Notes: generated from the sequence alone by a model not told the origin. A stretch of 34,540 bases of DNA from Actinomadura sp. KC06 (GCF_004348735.1 NZ_SMKT01000100.1:1-34540); one strand, 5' to 3'. Positions 1-7,786 are shown, counted from the first letter of the stretch. Numbers and translations: made by a program.

Positions 1-1397
1 GCGGGTGGGCGTTGGTCCGTCATGGGCAGTGCACGCTCTACCGCGCGGGCCACCGCCAGGACCAGTGACTCGGCATGGCGGGGGCCGATGATCTGGAGGC
101 CGATCGGCAGGCCGGAGGCGGTGAACCCGACCGGGACGCTGATCGCCGGCTGGTGGGTCATGTTGAACGGGTAGGTGAACGGCGTCCATTCGGCCCAGTC
201 GCTCAGGCCGCTGCCCGGCGGCACGTCGTGCCCGGCCTCGAAGGCGGGGATCGGGACCGTCGGGGTGATCAGCACGTCGTGGCGGGTGTGGAACTCGCCC
301 ATCCGGACGGCGAGCGCCAGCCGCTCCGCCTCGGCGGCCAGGTAGTCGCCCGCCGAGTAGGTGAGCCCGCGCTCGATCACGGCGCGCAGCCCGGGGTCGA
401 CGTCGTCGGCGCGGGCGTCGAAGACGTCGAGCCACTTGGACGCGCCCGCGCACCACAGCACGTCGAACGCCGGAAGCGGGTCGGGGAACCCGGGGTCGGC
501 CGCTTCGACGCGCATGCCCGCGTCCTGGAGCGCCCGCGCGGCGGACGCGACGGCGGCGGCGATCTCGGGGTCGACGCGGACGTACCCGAGGTCGGCGGAG
601 AAGGCGGCGGACACACCGCGGACGTCCCGGTCGATCGCCCGGCCGTAGGGGCCGTCGTGGAGGCCGAGGTCGTAGGGGTCGCGGTGGTCGGGCGCCGCGA
701 GGACGTCGAGGAGGCGCGCGACGTCGTCCACGGTGCGGGCGATGGGTCCGGCGTGGGCCAGCACCGCGAGCGAGCTGAGCGGGTACTGCGGGACGCGGCC
801 GTGGGTGGGCTTGAAGCCGACGACGCCGCAGAACGCGGCGGGGATGCGGATCGAGCCGCCGCCGTCGGTGCCGACCGACAGGGGTCCCATGCCAGTCGCG
901 ACCGCGACCGCGCTGCCTCCGCTGGAGCCGCCCGACGTGCGGGACGTGTCCCACGGGTTGCGCGTGATCCCGGTGAGCGGGTTGTCGCAGACGCCCTTCC
1001 ACCCCATCTCCGGGGTGGTGGTCTTGCCGAGCAGGACGAGGCCGCCCTCCCGGAGGCGGGCGGCGACCGGGCTGTCGACGTCCCACGCCTGGGCGGGGTC
1101 GATGCGCCGCGAGCCGCGGAGCGTCGGCCAGCCGCGGGTGAGGAACAGGTCCTTGATCGACATCGGCACGCCGTCGAGGGGGCCGAGCGGGGTCTTGTCG
1201 CGCCAGCGCCGCTCGGCGGCGCGGGCCGTCTCCAGCGCCCGCTCCGGGTCCACCAGGGCGAAGGCGTTGACGTCGGCGTCGCGCTCCCGGATCGCGTCCA
1301 GGGCCGCGGTCGCCGCCTCCACCGGGGAAAGCGTCCCGGCGGCGTAGGCGGTGACGAGTTCGCCCGCAGTCGGCACATTGTTCAGATCGCCGGCCAT
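1..1397 (-). CDS. Amidase signature family hydrolase (3' end beyond window)
   Basis: The reverse strand from 1397 reads as an amidase: start MAGDLNNVPTAGELV, then DGVPMSIKDLF, whose Lys (near residue 78) is the general base. The Gly/Ser-rich signature SGGSSGGS carries the nucleophilic and cis-Ser residues, and TDGGGSIRIPAAFCG follows. The last residues visible, GLPIGLQIIGPRH, are the usual C-terminal block of the family, so only a few codons are missing at the left edge. The start is an ATG preceded by AGGAGGA. The family hydrolyses carboxamides to carboxylate and ammonia in the cytosol. The gene is divergent from the acyl-CoA operon and faces a shared promoter region with twin palindromes. 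It may therefore release the acid that the CoA ligase at 3031 activates; that link is inferred. The substrate cannot be told. A GatA role is unlikely because no gatB or gatC lies nearby. Confidence 0.92.
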   Translation of the reverse strand, partial: MAGDLNNVPTAGELVTAYAAGTLSPVEAATAALDAIRERDADVNAFALVDPERALETARAAERRWRDKTPLGPLDGVPMSIKDLFLTRGWPTLRGSRRIDPAQAWDVDSPVAARLREGGLVLLGKTTTPEMGWKGVCDNPLTGITRNPWDTSRTSGGSSGGSAVAVATGMGPLSVGTDGGGSIRIPAAFCGVVGFKPTHGRVPQYPLSSLAVLAHAGPIARTVDDVARLLDVLAAPDHRDPYDLGLHDGPYGRAIDRDVRGVSAAFSADLGYVRVDPEIAAAVASAARALQDAGMRVEAADPGFPDPLPAFDVLWCAGASKWLDVFDARADDVDPGLRAVIERGLTYSAGDYLAAEAERLALAVRMGEFHTRHDVLITPTVPIPAFEAGHDVPPGSGLSDWAEWTPFTYPFNMTHQPAISVPVGFTASGLPIGLQIIGPRHAESLVLAVARAVERALPMTDQRPP

Positions 1398-1536
1398 CCG
1401 TCCTCCTGGGGAATTCGAGTGACGATATCTATTCCGCCGCGGACGGCGGTGGAATACGCCGGCAGGAGTCCGCGGCGGGACGACGATCAGTTGATCTACC
1501 GATGCTCATGCAGCTCACTGGCCGGACGAACCCTGT

Positions 1537-1555
1537 CGACCGACCGGTCGGGCGA
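1537..1555. promoter_or_regulatory. TetR-type operator candidate, site 1
   Basis: The sequence CGACCGACCGGTCGGGCGA contains a perfect 12-bp palindrome, CCGACCGGTCGG (1540-1551). It shares the pattern CGACCGACnnGTCGGkCGA with the site at 1834-1852. It lies about 140 bp upstream of the amidase start. Size, symmetry and core resemble operators of TetR-family regulators. No TetR gene lies in the window. Confidence 0.5.
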
Positions 1556-1798
1556 CTCCAGTTAACCTCGCCTTCGCGAGGCCGTCAACCCCCCGATTTC
1601 CGGGATTGACATTTCGCTGGAGATCGTAGTTCCATCCGAAACAGGCGAGCGCCGGAACCCATTCCGCGCCGCGCCCCGCATAACACCGCACCTGAATTGC
1701 GAGGAGCGGTTCGTGCCCATTGATTCCAGGATTGGCGCCGGTGCCCGGGGCGGGCGCGTCCGGCTGAACGCAAGGGTCCGGGGACTCCCGGCCGGGCG

Positions 1799-1827
1799 TT
1801 GACATCGGCCCGGAGGCATGGAAAAGT
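1799..1827 (+). promoter_or_regulatory. Promoter candidate for the acyl-CoA operon
   Basis: A perfect TTGACA -35 hexamer (1799-1804) is followed after 17 nt by AAAAGT (1822-1827), a weak -10 that keeps A at position 2 and T at position 6. The predicted start of transcription, about 1834, coincides with the left edge of the palindrome at 1834-1852. That is the position expected for repression. The -10 is poor, so this is only moderately likely. Confidence 0.4.
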
Positions 1828-1833
1828 CGAAGC

Positions 1834-1852
1834 CGACCGACTAGTCGGTCGA
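1834..1852. promoter_or_regulatory. TetR-type operator candidate, site 2
   Basis: CGACCGACTAGTCGGTCG (1834-1851) is a perfect 18-bp palindrome ending 18 bp before the acyl-CoA dehydrogenase start codon. Its core CCGACTAGTCGG differs only in the central two bases from the core at 1540-1551. It overlaps the predicted transcription start, so a bound dimer would block the operon promoter. Confidence 0.6.
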
Positions 1853-1869
1853 ATGGAGGGTGACGGCGT

Positions 1870-3015
1870 ATGGACTTCAGCATCCCGGCCGAGCTCAGCA
1901 TGTTCGTCGACTCGGTGCGCCGGTTCCGCGAGCGGGAACTGATGCCGCTGGAGTCCCGCTTCCTCACCGAGGGCAGGCTCTCCCCCGATGAGCGCCGCGA
2001 ACTCCAGGAGAAGGCCAGGGACCAGGGACTTTGGGCCCTGGACGTCCCGGAGGAGTACGGCGGCCAGGGCATGGGCACGCTCGCCGCCTGCCTGGTCGCC
2101 GAGGAGCTGTACAAGCACCCGGCGATGTTCGACTTCGGCGGCAGCCCCGAACCGGTCCTCTACGAGGGCGACGACGAGCAGAAGAAGCAGTACCTGTATC
2201 CGGTCATCGCGGGCGAGCGGCGCAGCTGCTACGCCTTCACCGAGCCCGGCACCGGCTCCGACTTCGCCCGGATCACCACGACGGCGGTGCGCAGCGGCGA
2301 CGACTGGGTCATCAACGGCACGAAGATCTTCATCTCCGAGGTGGACCGCGCCGACTTCTGCATCCTGTTCGCCAGCACCGACCCGGGCGCCGGAAGCCGG
2401 GGCATCACGTGCTTCCTGGTGGACATGGGCACGCCCGGCTTCGACGCGTCCCGTCCGATCCCCACCATGGGGGACGACTGGGAGCCGTACGAGCTGTCGT
2501 TCACCGACTGCGTCGTCCCGGACTCGGCCAGGCTCGGCCCGGTCGGCGGCGGCTGGGCGCTTGCGTCCGAGCAGCTGACGCACGGACGCCTCAAGATCGC
2601 CGCTTACCAGCTCGGCATCGCGCAGCGGTGCATCGACATGGCCGTCGAGTGGGCGAAGCAGCGGGTGACCTGGGGCAAGCCCATCGCGACGCGGCAGGCG
2701 GTGCAGTGGATGCTGGCCGACTCCGCCGTCGAGCTGGACGCGGCCCGCTTCCTGGTCTACCGGGCGGCGTGGATGGCGGACGAGGGCGAGCCGATCCGCA
2801 ACGAGGCGTTCATGGCCAAGCTCTACGCGACCGAGATGGCCCAGCGCGTCACCGACCGCTGCCTGCAGATCTTCGGCGGGCTCGGCTACAGCAAGGAGCT
2901 GCCGATCCAGAGCTTCTACCGGCAGGTGCGGGTGTGGCGGATCGGGCACGGGTCGTCGGAGATCCACCGCTGGATGATCGCGCGTAACCTGCTCGGCCTG
3001 TCGTCACGGGACTGA
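1870..3015 (+). CDS. Acyl-CoA dehydrogenase family protein, catalytic Glu replaced
   Basis: 381 residues, the normal length for the family. The start ATG follows GGAGGG at 9 nt. Seen in order: an N-terminal helical domain (PEEYGGQGMG near 60-69), the middle beta domain with YAFTEPGTGSDFA (121-133) and WVINGTKIFIS (146-156), and a C-terminal helical domain with QIFGGLGYSKELPI (333-346). The terminal motif reads RIGHGSSEIHR, whereas the family usually has (Y/G)EG(T/P)xE(I/V)xR, so His360 sits where the catalytic Glu is expected. The alternative base position used by isovaleryl-CoA dehydrogenases aligns with Gly239. FAD and acyl-CoA binding motifs look intact. It heads the operon and precedes a CaiC-like ligase, so its substrate is probably that ligase's acyl-CoA product. 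It may be a dehydrogenase with another base, or may catalyse another flavin reaction. Confidence 0.9.
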   Translation: MDFSIPAELSMFVDSVRRFRERELMPLESRFLTEGRLSPDERRELQEKARDQGLWALDVPEEYGGQGMGTLAACLVAEELYKHPAMFDFGGSPEPVLYEGDDEQKKQYLYPVIAGERRSCYAFTEPGTGSDFARITTTAVRSGDDWVINGTKIFISEVDRADFCILFASTDPGAGSRGITCFLVDMGTPGFDASRPIPTMGDDWEPYELSFTDCVVPDSARLGPVGGGWALASEQLTHGRLKIAAYQLGIAQRCIDMAVEWAKQRVTWGKPIATRQAVQWMLADSAVELDAARFLVYRAAWMADEGEPIRNEAFMAKLYATEMAQRVTDRCLQIFGGLGYSKELPIQSFYRQVRVWRIGHGSSEIHRWMIARNLLGLSSRD

Positions 3016-3030
3016 GCGCCGGGAGCCGTC

Positions 3031-4608
3031 GTGGACCTGATCGGGAACCGCACCCTCGCCGACCTGCTGATCGAGCGGGCCGACCGGCATCCGGACCGCG
3101 CCTGCCTCGTCGTGGAGGACCGGTCGGGCACGGTCGCGGAGTACACCTACCGGGAGACGCTGGACGCCGTCCGGCGGACGGCCGGCGGGTTCGCCGCCCT
3201 GGGCATCGGACGCGGCGACGCGGTCGTGATCCAGCTCCGCAACTGCGCCGAGTTCGTGGTCGCGTGGTTCGGGCTGGCGTGGCTCGGGGCCGTCATGGTG
3301 CCGTCCAATGTGGCGAATTCGGCTGCCGAGCTGGCGTATCTGATCGAGCGGTCCGAGGCCGTGGGCGTCCTTACCGAGCCCGATCACCTTCCGTTGTTCG
3401 CCGGGGTGCTGGCGGACGCGCCAAAGGTCGAGCACCGGATCTTGGCGCGCGGGGACGGGTCGCGGGACGGGTTCGTCCCGTTCGCGGACGTGGCGTCCGG
3501 CCCGCCCGCCGACCCCGCCAAGGGCGTGGGTTCCGAGGACGTCGTGGAGATGCTTTTCACCTCAGGCACCACCGCCCGCCCCAAGGCGGTCATGATCACG
3601 CACGCGAACTGCCTGTGGGGCGGCGAGCGCGTCTCGCGCGGGGCCGCGCTGTACGGCGGCGACCGGCTGCTGACCGCGCTGCCGCTCTTCCACATCAACG
3701 CGCAGGAGATCACCGTCCTGGCGGCGCTGACCGTGGGCGGCACGGCCGTCCTGCTGGAGGAGTACCACGCCAGCGGCTTCTGGTCGCGGGTCCGGCACCA
3801 CGGCGCGACCTCGGTGAGCCTCGTCGCCATGCAGGTGCGGACGATGCTGGCCCAGCCTCCCTCGCCCGACGACGCCGCCCACCGCGTCCACCGCGCCATC
3901 TATGCCATCAACGTCACCGACCAGGAGAAGGACGAGTTCGAGCACCGCTTCGGCGTCGAGCTGATCAACGGCTACGGGCTGTCGGAGGGCGGCACGGTGG
4001 TCACGATGTCGCCGGTGTTCGGGGACCGGCGGTGGCCGTCCATCGGGTTGCCCAACTTCGACCGCCGGATCCGGATCGTGGACGAGGACGGACGCGACGT
4101 CCCGGCGGGCGCGGTCGGCGAGATCCTCGTGTCCGGGGTGCCCGGCCGGACGCTGATGAAGGGCTATTTCAAGGACCCGGAGGCCACCGCCGCGACGGTC
4201 CGGGACGGCTGGCTGCACACCGGCGACCACGGCTACCTCGACGACAAGGGCTACGTGTACTTCTTCGACCGGAAGAAGGACGTCATCAAGCGCGCGGGCG
4301 AGAACGTCTCGGCGAGCGAGGTGGAGTTCGCGCTGCTGGCGCATCCGTCGATCGCCGAGGCGGCCGTCGTCGCCGGGCACGATCCGGTGCGGGACGAGGA
4401 GGTCGTCGCCTTCGTCGTCCCGGCGGCGGCCGGTGAGCCGCCGTCCCGCGACGAGATCACCGAGCACTGCCGGACGCGTCTCGCGGGCTTCAAGGTGCCG
4501 ACGCGGATCCATGTCGTCCCCGAACTGCCCAAGACCTCGATCGGCAAGGTGGAGAAGAAGGTGCTGCGGCGACAGCTCTCCGAGTTGATCCCGGGAGGCG
4601 ACAGGTGA
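3031..4608 (+). CDS. Acyl-CoA synthetase, CaiC-like AMP-dependent ligase
   Basis: 525 residues of the adenylate-forming superfamily. It converts a carboxylic acid, ATP and CoA to acyl-CoA via an acyl-adenylate. Visible motifs: the A3 loop FTSGTTARPKAVMITH (176-191), A5 YGLSEGG (315-321), A7 GWLHTGDHGYLD (393-404), the hinge region DRKKDVIKRAGENVSASEVE (413-432) and the A10 block PKTSIGKVEKKVLR with the adenylation Lys at about 506. The stretch NVTDQEKDEFEHRFGV recalls crotonobetaine/carnitine CoA ligases (CaiC), but this does not fix the substrate. The start is GTG with GGGAG 5 nt upstream, 15 bp after the dehydrogenase stop. The gene ends in a GTGA overlap with the next gene. It supplies the CoA thioester on which the neighbouring dehydrogenase and hot-dog proteins can act. 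Confidence 0.93.
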   Translation: MDLIGNRTLADLLIERADRHPDRACLVVEDRSGTVAEYTYRETLDAVRRTAGGFAALGIGRGDAVVIQLRNCAEFVVAWFGLAWLGAVMVPSNVANSAAELAYLIERSEAVGVLTEPDHLPLFAGVLADAPKVEHRILARGDGSRDGFVPFADVASGPPADPAKGVGSEDVVEMLFTSGTTARPKAVMITHANCLWGGERVSRGAALYGGDRLLTALPLFHINAQEITVLAALTVGGTAVLLEEYHASGFWSRVRHHGATSVSLVAMQVRTMLAQPPSPDDAAHRVHRAIYAINVTDQEKDEFEHRFGVELINGYGLSEGGTVVTMSPVFGDRRWPSIGLPNFDRRIRIVDEDGRDVPAGAVGEILVSGVPGRTLMKGYFKDPEATAATVRDGWLHTGDHGYLDDKGYVYFFDRKKDVIKRAGENVSASEVEFALLAHPSIAEAAVVAGHDPVRDEEVVAFVVPAAAGEPPSRDEITEHCRTRLAGFKVPTRIHVVPELPKTSIGKVEKKVLRRQLSELIPGGDR

Positions 4609-5117
4609 CCGCACTGGACGAGGTGTGCGAGCGCGTGCGGAAGCAGGTCGGGACGGTCGTCCGCGACAGCCTCGGACGCGTCTCCGCGACGGAGTTCCAG
4701 CGGTTCGCGATCGCCGCGGGCGAGACCGACCCGGTGTACTTCGATGACGAGGCGGCCCGCGCCGCCGGGCTTCCCGGCGCCGTCGCGCCGCCGCTGTTCC
4801 TCAGCAGCGTGCTCGGCTGGGGCGCGGGCCCGTCCGATGACGAGCTGGGCGCGGACGGCACCGGCGACGAGACGGCCGGGCTCCCGCTGGACGGGCTCCG
4901 GCTGATGGGCGCCGGTCAGGACCTCGACTTCCACAACCCGGTCCATGACGGCGTGCGCGTCGTCCGGGAGACGTCGGTCGAGGACGTGACGCTCAAGGAC
5001 GGCCGCTCCGGCCCGTTCCTGGTCATCACTAGGCTGCGCAGGTTCCTGGACGAGTCGGGCACTCCCCTGCTGACCTGCCGGGACAACCTCATCGCCCGTC
5101 CGGAGGCGAGCGGATGA
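4605..5117 (+). CDS. MaoC-like N-terminal dehydratase domain protein (hot-dog)
   Basis: 170 residues with GTG start, overlapping the ligase stop by 4 nt (GTGA). The pattern RVSATEFQRFAIAAGETDPVY, then PGAVAPPLF and a later QDLDFHNPVHDGVRV is that of the N-terminal MaoC/FAS1-type hot-dog domain, as in the two-subunit enoyl-CoA hydratases of actinobacteria. In those pairs this subunit often helps bind acyl-CoA while the partner holds the catalytic Asp/His. The next gene encodes a second hot-dog protein, so the two probably form a heteromeric enoyl-CoA hydratase or 3-hydroxyacyl-CoA dehydratase. Substrate unknown. Confidence 0.85.
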   Translation: MTALDEVCERVRKQVGTVVRDSLGRVSATEFQRFAIAAGETDPVYFDDEAARAAGLPGAVAPPLFLSSVLGWGAGPSDDELGADGTGDETAGLPLDGLRLMGAGQDLDFHNPVHDGVRVVRETSVEDVTLKDGRSGPFLVITRLRRFLDESGTPLLTCRDNLIARPEASG

Positions 5118-5554
5118 GCCTGAAGAGATTCGAGGACGTCGCGGTCGGCATGGCGCTCGATCCGGTGACGGTCCGTCCGACCGCGACGCAGCTGTTCCGG
5201 TTCAGCGCGGCGACCTGGAACGCGCACCGCATCCACTACGACGCCCGTTACGCGGCGACGGAGGGGTATCCGGACGTGCTCGTCCAGTCCCATCTGCACG
5301 GCTGCTTCCTGCTGCGGACCGCGCTCGGCTGGGCGGGCCCGGCGGCGCGGCTGCGCTCGTTCGGCTGGCGCAACCGCGGCATCGCCGTGCCCGGCGACAC
5401 GCTGACCTGCACCGGCGTGGTCACCGCCTGCCGGGTGGACGAGTCCGGCGCCGGGATCGTCGAATGCGCCCTGGAGGAACGCAAGGACGACGGGACGCTC
5501 TGCGCCCCCGCAACAGCCGTGCTGGAACTCCCGAGAGAGGACGTCCGAGCATGA
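5114..5554 (+). CDS. MaoC-like hydratase subunit with NAHRIHYD motif (hot-dog)
   Basis: 146 residues, with ATG overlapping the previous stop (ATGA). The active-site segment RFSAATWNAHRIHYD (about residues 35-49) matches the Asn-x-His helix motif of MaoC/HTD2-like hydratases, and is especially like the N-A-H-R-I-H-Y form in mesaconyl-CoA hydratase and HTD2-type 3-hydroxyacyl dehydratases. The following EGYPDVLVQSHLHG is the second conserved block. It probably adds water to, or removes it from, a 2-enoyl-CoA/3-hydroxyacyl-CoA with the 4605-5117 product as partner. It overlaps the E1 alpha gene by ATGA, so hydratase and E1 subunits are made in a coupled way. Confidence 0.87.
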   Translation: MSLKRFEDVAVGMALDPVTVRPTATQLFRFSAATWNAHRIHYDARYAATEGYPDVLVQSHLHGCFLLRTALGWAGPAARLRSFGWRNRGIAVPGDTLTCTGVVTACRVDESGAGIVECALEERKDDGTLCAPATAVLELPREDVRA

Positions 5555-6549
5555 CCGTCCAGCAGGACACCGACACCACCACGGCATCGCGCCGGCTGTA
5601 CCGGACGATGGCGCGGATCCGGCGGTTCGAGGTCGCCGCGTCCAAGCTGATGGCGGCGGGACGGCTCCCGGGGACGCTGCACGTCTCGATCGGGCAGGAG
5701 GCGGTCGCGGCCGGGGTCTGCGACGTCCTGCGCCGCGACGACCGCATCACCACCACCCACCGGGGCCACGGGCACTGCCTCGCCAAGGGCGGCGAGCCGA
5801 AGGCGATGATGGCGGAGCTGCTCGGCCGCGCGACCGGGTACTGCGGCGGCCGGTCGGGGTCGATGCACATCGCGGATCCAGCAGCCGGGATTCTCGGCGC
5901 GAACGCGATCGTCGGGGCGGGCATCCCGATCGCGCTCGGCGGCGCGTTCGCGGCGGCCCGGCAGGGCCGGAAGGGCGTCGCGGTGGCGTTCTTCGGCGAG
6001 GGCGCGGTCGCCCAGGGCGTTTTCCACGAGTCGCTGAACCTCGCCGCGCTGTGGAAGCTGCCCATCGTGTTCGTGTGCGAGAACAACCAGTACGTCGAGC
6101 TGACGCCGGTCTCCGTGCACCTGGCCGCGGAGCACGTCGCGGACCACGCCGCCCCGTACGGCATCCCGGGCGCGCGGGTGGACGGCAACGACGTGATGGC
6201 CGTCCGGCGGGCCGCGGAGGAGGCGGTCGAGCGGGCGCGCGAAGGCGGCGGCCCGTCCCTGCTGGAGTGCCTGACCTACCGCTGGCACGGCCACTTCGAG
6301 GGGGACCCGCAGCGGTACCGCGACGCCGCCGAGGTCGCGGAGTGGAAGGCGGCGGATCCGCTGAAACGCCTGGCGGAGACCGTCTCCGGCGACCCGGCCG
6401 AAGCCGCCGAGTTCACGGCCATCGAGGACGCCGCGCGGCAGGAGATGGCGGACGCAGTCGCCGCGGCCGAGGCCGATCCCGTCGCATCGCCCGGGTCGAT
6501 CTCGGCGCACGTCTATCGCCGTCCTGTGCCCGGAGGTGCCCGCGGATGA
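5551..6549 (+). CDS. ThDP-dependent dehydrogenase E1 alpha subunit (AcoA/PdhA-like)
   Basis: 332 residues. An upstream in-frame start at 5464 exists, but the ATG at 5551 gives the usual N-terminus and an ATGA overlap. Seen: HVSIGQEAVAAGV (44-56), TTTHRGHGHCLAKG (67-80), GRSGSMHIAD (100-109) and the ThDP/Mg motif running from FFGEGAVAQG (147-156) to ENNQY (177-181). The usual GDG is GEG here. The family decarboxylates a 2-oxoacid or cleaves acetoin on ThDP and passes the acyl group to a lipoyl domain. RGHGH and the short length favour acetoin or branched-chain type E1 over mitochondrial PDH. The partner beta subunit and a lipoyl protein follow directly. The true substrate is unknown. Confidence 0.92.
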   Translation: MTVQQDTDTTTASRRLYRTMARIRRFEVAASKLMAAGRLPGTLHVSIGQEAVAAGVCDVLRRDDRITTTHRGHGHCLAKGGEPKAMMAELLGRATGYCGGRSGSMHIADPAAGILGANAIVGAGIPIALGGAFAAARQGRKGVAVAFFGEGAVAQGVFHESLNLAALWKLPIVFVCENNQYVELTPVSVHLAAEHVADHAAPYGIPGARVDGNDVMAVRRAAEEAVERAREGGGPSLLECLTYRWHGHFEGDPQRYRDAAEVAEWKAADPLKRLAETVSGDPAEAAEFTAIEDAARQEMADAVAAAEADPVASPGSISAHVYRRPVPGGARG

Positions 6550-7535
6550 GCACGGTGAAGTACTGGCAGGCGGTCAATTCCGCGCTGCACGAGGAGCTGG
6601 AGCGGGACGACTCCGTCCACCTGTTCGGCGAGGACGTCGGCGTGCCCGGCGGCCCGTTCGCGGCGACGCGCGGGCTGCGGGAGCGGTTCGGCGAGTGGCG
6701 GGTCCGCGACACCCCGATCAGCGAGTCGACGTTCACCGGCATGGCGGTCGGCGCGGCGATGGCGGGGCTGCGTCCGATCGCGGAGGTCATGTACTTCGAC
6801 TTCATCACCCTGGCCATGGACCAGCTCGTCAACCAGGCCGCCAAGATGTCGTACATGTCGGACGGCGCCTTCGCGGTGCCGCTGACCATCCGGACGCTCT
6901 GCGGCGGCCACCGCGGCTCGGGCCCGCAGCACTCGCAGAGCCTGGAGGGCTGGCTCGCCGCCGTCCCCGGGCTGAAGGTCGTGTGGGGCGGCACCCCCGC
7001 CGACGCGAAGGGCCTGCTCAAGGCCGCGATCCGGGACGACGACCCGGTGATCGTCATCGAGAGCCTGAGCCTGTGGACGCGGCGCGGCGAGGTCCCCGAC
7101 GACCCCGATCACATGGTGCCGATCGGCGCCGGGCTGATCCGCCGCCCCGGCGACGACGTGACGCTGGTGTGCTGGGGCGACACGGTGCCGTCCGCCATGG
7201 CGGCCGCGGAGTCGCTCGCCGCGCGCGGCGTCGGCGCGGAAGTGCTCGACCTGCGGACGCTGAGCCCCGTGGACGAGGCGCTGATCCTGCGGTCGCTCGC
7301 CAAGACGGGGCGGCTCGTCGTCGTCCAGGACGCGCAGGGCCCGTGCAGCGTCGGCTCGGAGGTCATCCGGCTGGCCGCCACGGACGGCTTCGCGTCCCTG
7401 CGCGCCCCGGCCGCGCAGGTGCGCCCGCCGTTCGCGCCGGTGCCGTTCGCCCCGGACCTGGAACGCGCCTACTACCCGGGGCCGGACGACGTGGTGTCGG
7501 CGGCCCTGCGCACGATCGAAGGGAAGGGTGCATGA
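6546..7535 (+). CDS. ThDP-dependent dehydrogenase E1 beta subunit (AcoB/PdhB-like)
   Basis: 329 residues from the ATG at 6546, which overlaps the E1 alpha stop (ATGA). An in-frame extension to 6051 would lie inside E1 alpha and is not real. Motifs: LFGEDVGVPGGPFAATRGL near the N-terminus, DTPISESTFTGMAVGAAMAG with the conserved ThDP-contacting Glu (about residue 60), GGHRGSGPQHSQSLE with the conserved active-site His, and the C-terminal transketolase domain segment WGDTVPSAMAAAESLA. It forms the alpha2-beta2 E1 with the preceding gene. In canonical loci the next genes are E2 and E3. Here the next gene is a bare lipoyl domain. Confidence 0.92.
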   Translation: MSTVKYWQAVNSALHEELERDDSVHLFGEDVGVPGGPFAATRGLRERFGEWRVRDTPISESTFTGMAVGAAMAGLRPIAEVMYFDFITLAMDQLVNQAAKMSYMSDGAFAVPLTIRTLCGGHRGSGPQHSQSLEGWLAAVPGLKVVWGGTPADAKGLLKAAIRDDDPVIVIESLSLWTRRGEVPDDPDHMVPIGAGLIRRPGDDVTLVCWGDTVPSAMAAAESLAARGVGAEVLDLRTLSPVDEALILRSLAKTGRLVVVQDAQGPCSVGSEVIRLAATDGFASLRAPAAQVRPPFAPVPFAPDLERAYYPGPDDVVSAALRTIEGKGA

Positions 7536-7786
7536 CGGACGTCGTGGTGCCGAAGTGGGGCGCGACCATGGACGAGGCGACGATCGTCCAGTGGCTGAAG
7601 AACGTCGGCGACCGGGTCGCCGAGGACGAGCCGATCGCCGAGATGGAGACCGACAAGGCGCAGGCCGAGATCGTCAGCCCGGCCGCCGGGACGGTCGTCG
7701 AACTGCTCGTGGCCCAGGACGCAGACGTCGTCGTGGGCCAGGTCATCGCCAGGATCGCCACCGACGGCGAGGGAGCGGCGCCATGA
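7532..7786 (+). CDS. Free-standing lipoyl (biotinyl/lipoyl attachment) carrier protein
   Basis: 84 residues, a single lipoyl domain and nothing else. VVVPKWGATMDEATIVQWLK leads into the hammerhead, then GDRVAEDEPIAEMETDKAQAEI carries the lipoylated Lys at about residue 42 in the context ETDKA. PAAGTVVELL and VGQVIARI complete the barrel. Normal E2 proteins continue with a peripheral-subunit-binding domain and a CHAT-type acyltransferase of roughly 250 residues. Neither follows, because the frame stops and the MmgE/PrpD gene begins in an ATGA overlap. The E1 pair probably loads this protein, in the manner of a mobile H-protein-like carrier. Biotin attachment is less likely because the Lys is flanked by ETDKA, not AMKM. 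Confidence 0.93.
   Translation: MTDVVVPKWGATMDEATIVQWLKNVGDRVAEDEPIAEMETDKAQAEIVSPAAGTVVELLVAQDADVVVGQVIARIATDGEGAAP

Larger units (their letters stand above)
1398..1869. other. Divergent promoter region, no gene seen
   Basis: This gap of about 470 bp separates the amidase from the acyl-CoA dehydrogenase. It is visibly richer in A/T than its flanks, especially 1590-1740, and no frame in it has convincing protein character. It holds two related palindromes (1537-1555 and 1834-1852), a TTGACA hexamer at 1799-1804 with a possible -10, a second TTGACA at 1606-1611 without a convincing -10, and a small hairpin (CCTCGC-CTTC-GCGAGG, 1566-1581). It most likely contains the start sites and operators of both transcription units. 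Confidence 0.7.

Noticed and set aside
75..1565. A 496-codon plus-strand frame at the left edge
   Set aside because: The amidase motifs on the minus strand explain this region. The plus-strand translation is low-complexity Arg/Gly/Val.
1606..1632. A second TTGACA hexamer as promoter
   Set aside because: No acceptable -10 lies at 16-18 nt. TAGTTC is at only 15 nt, and it would leave a leader of more than 200 nt.
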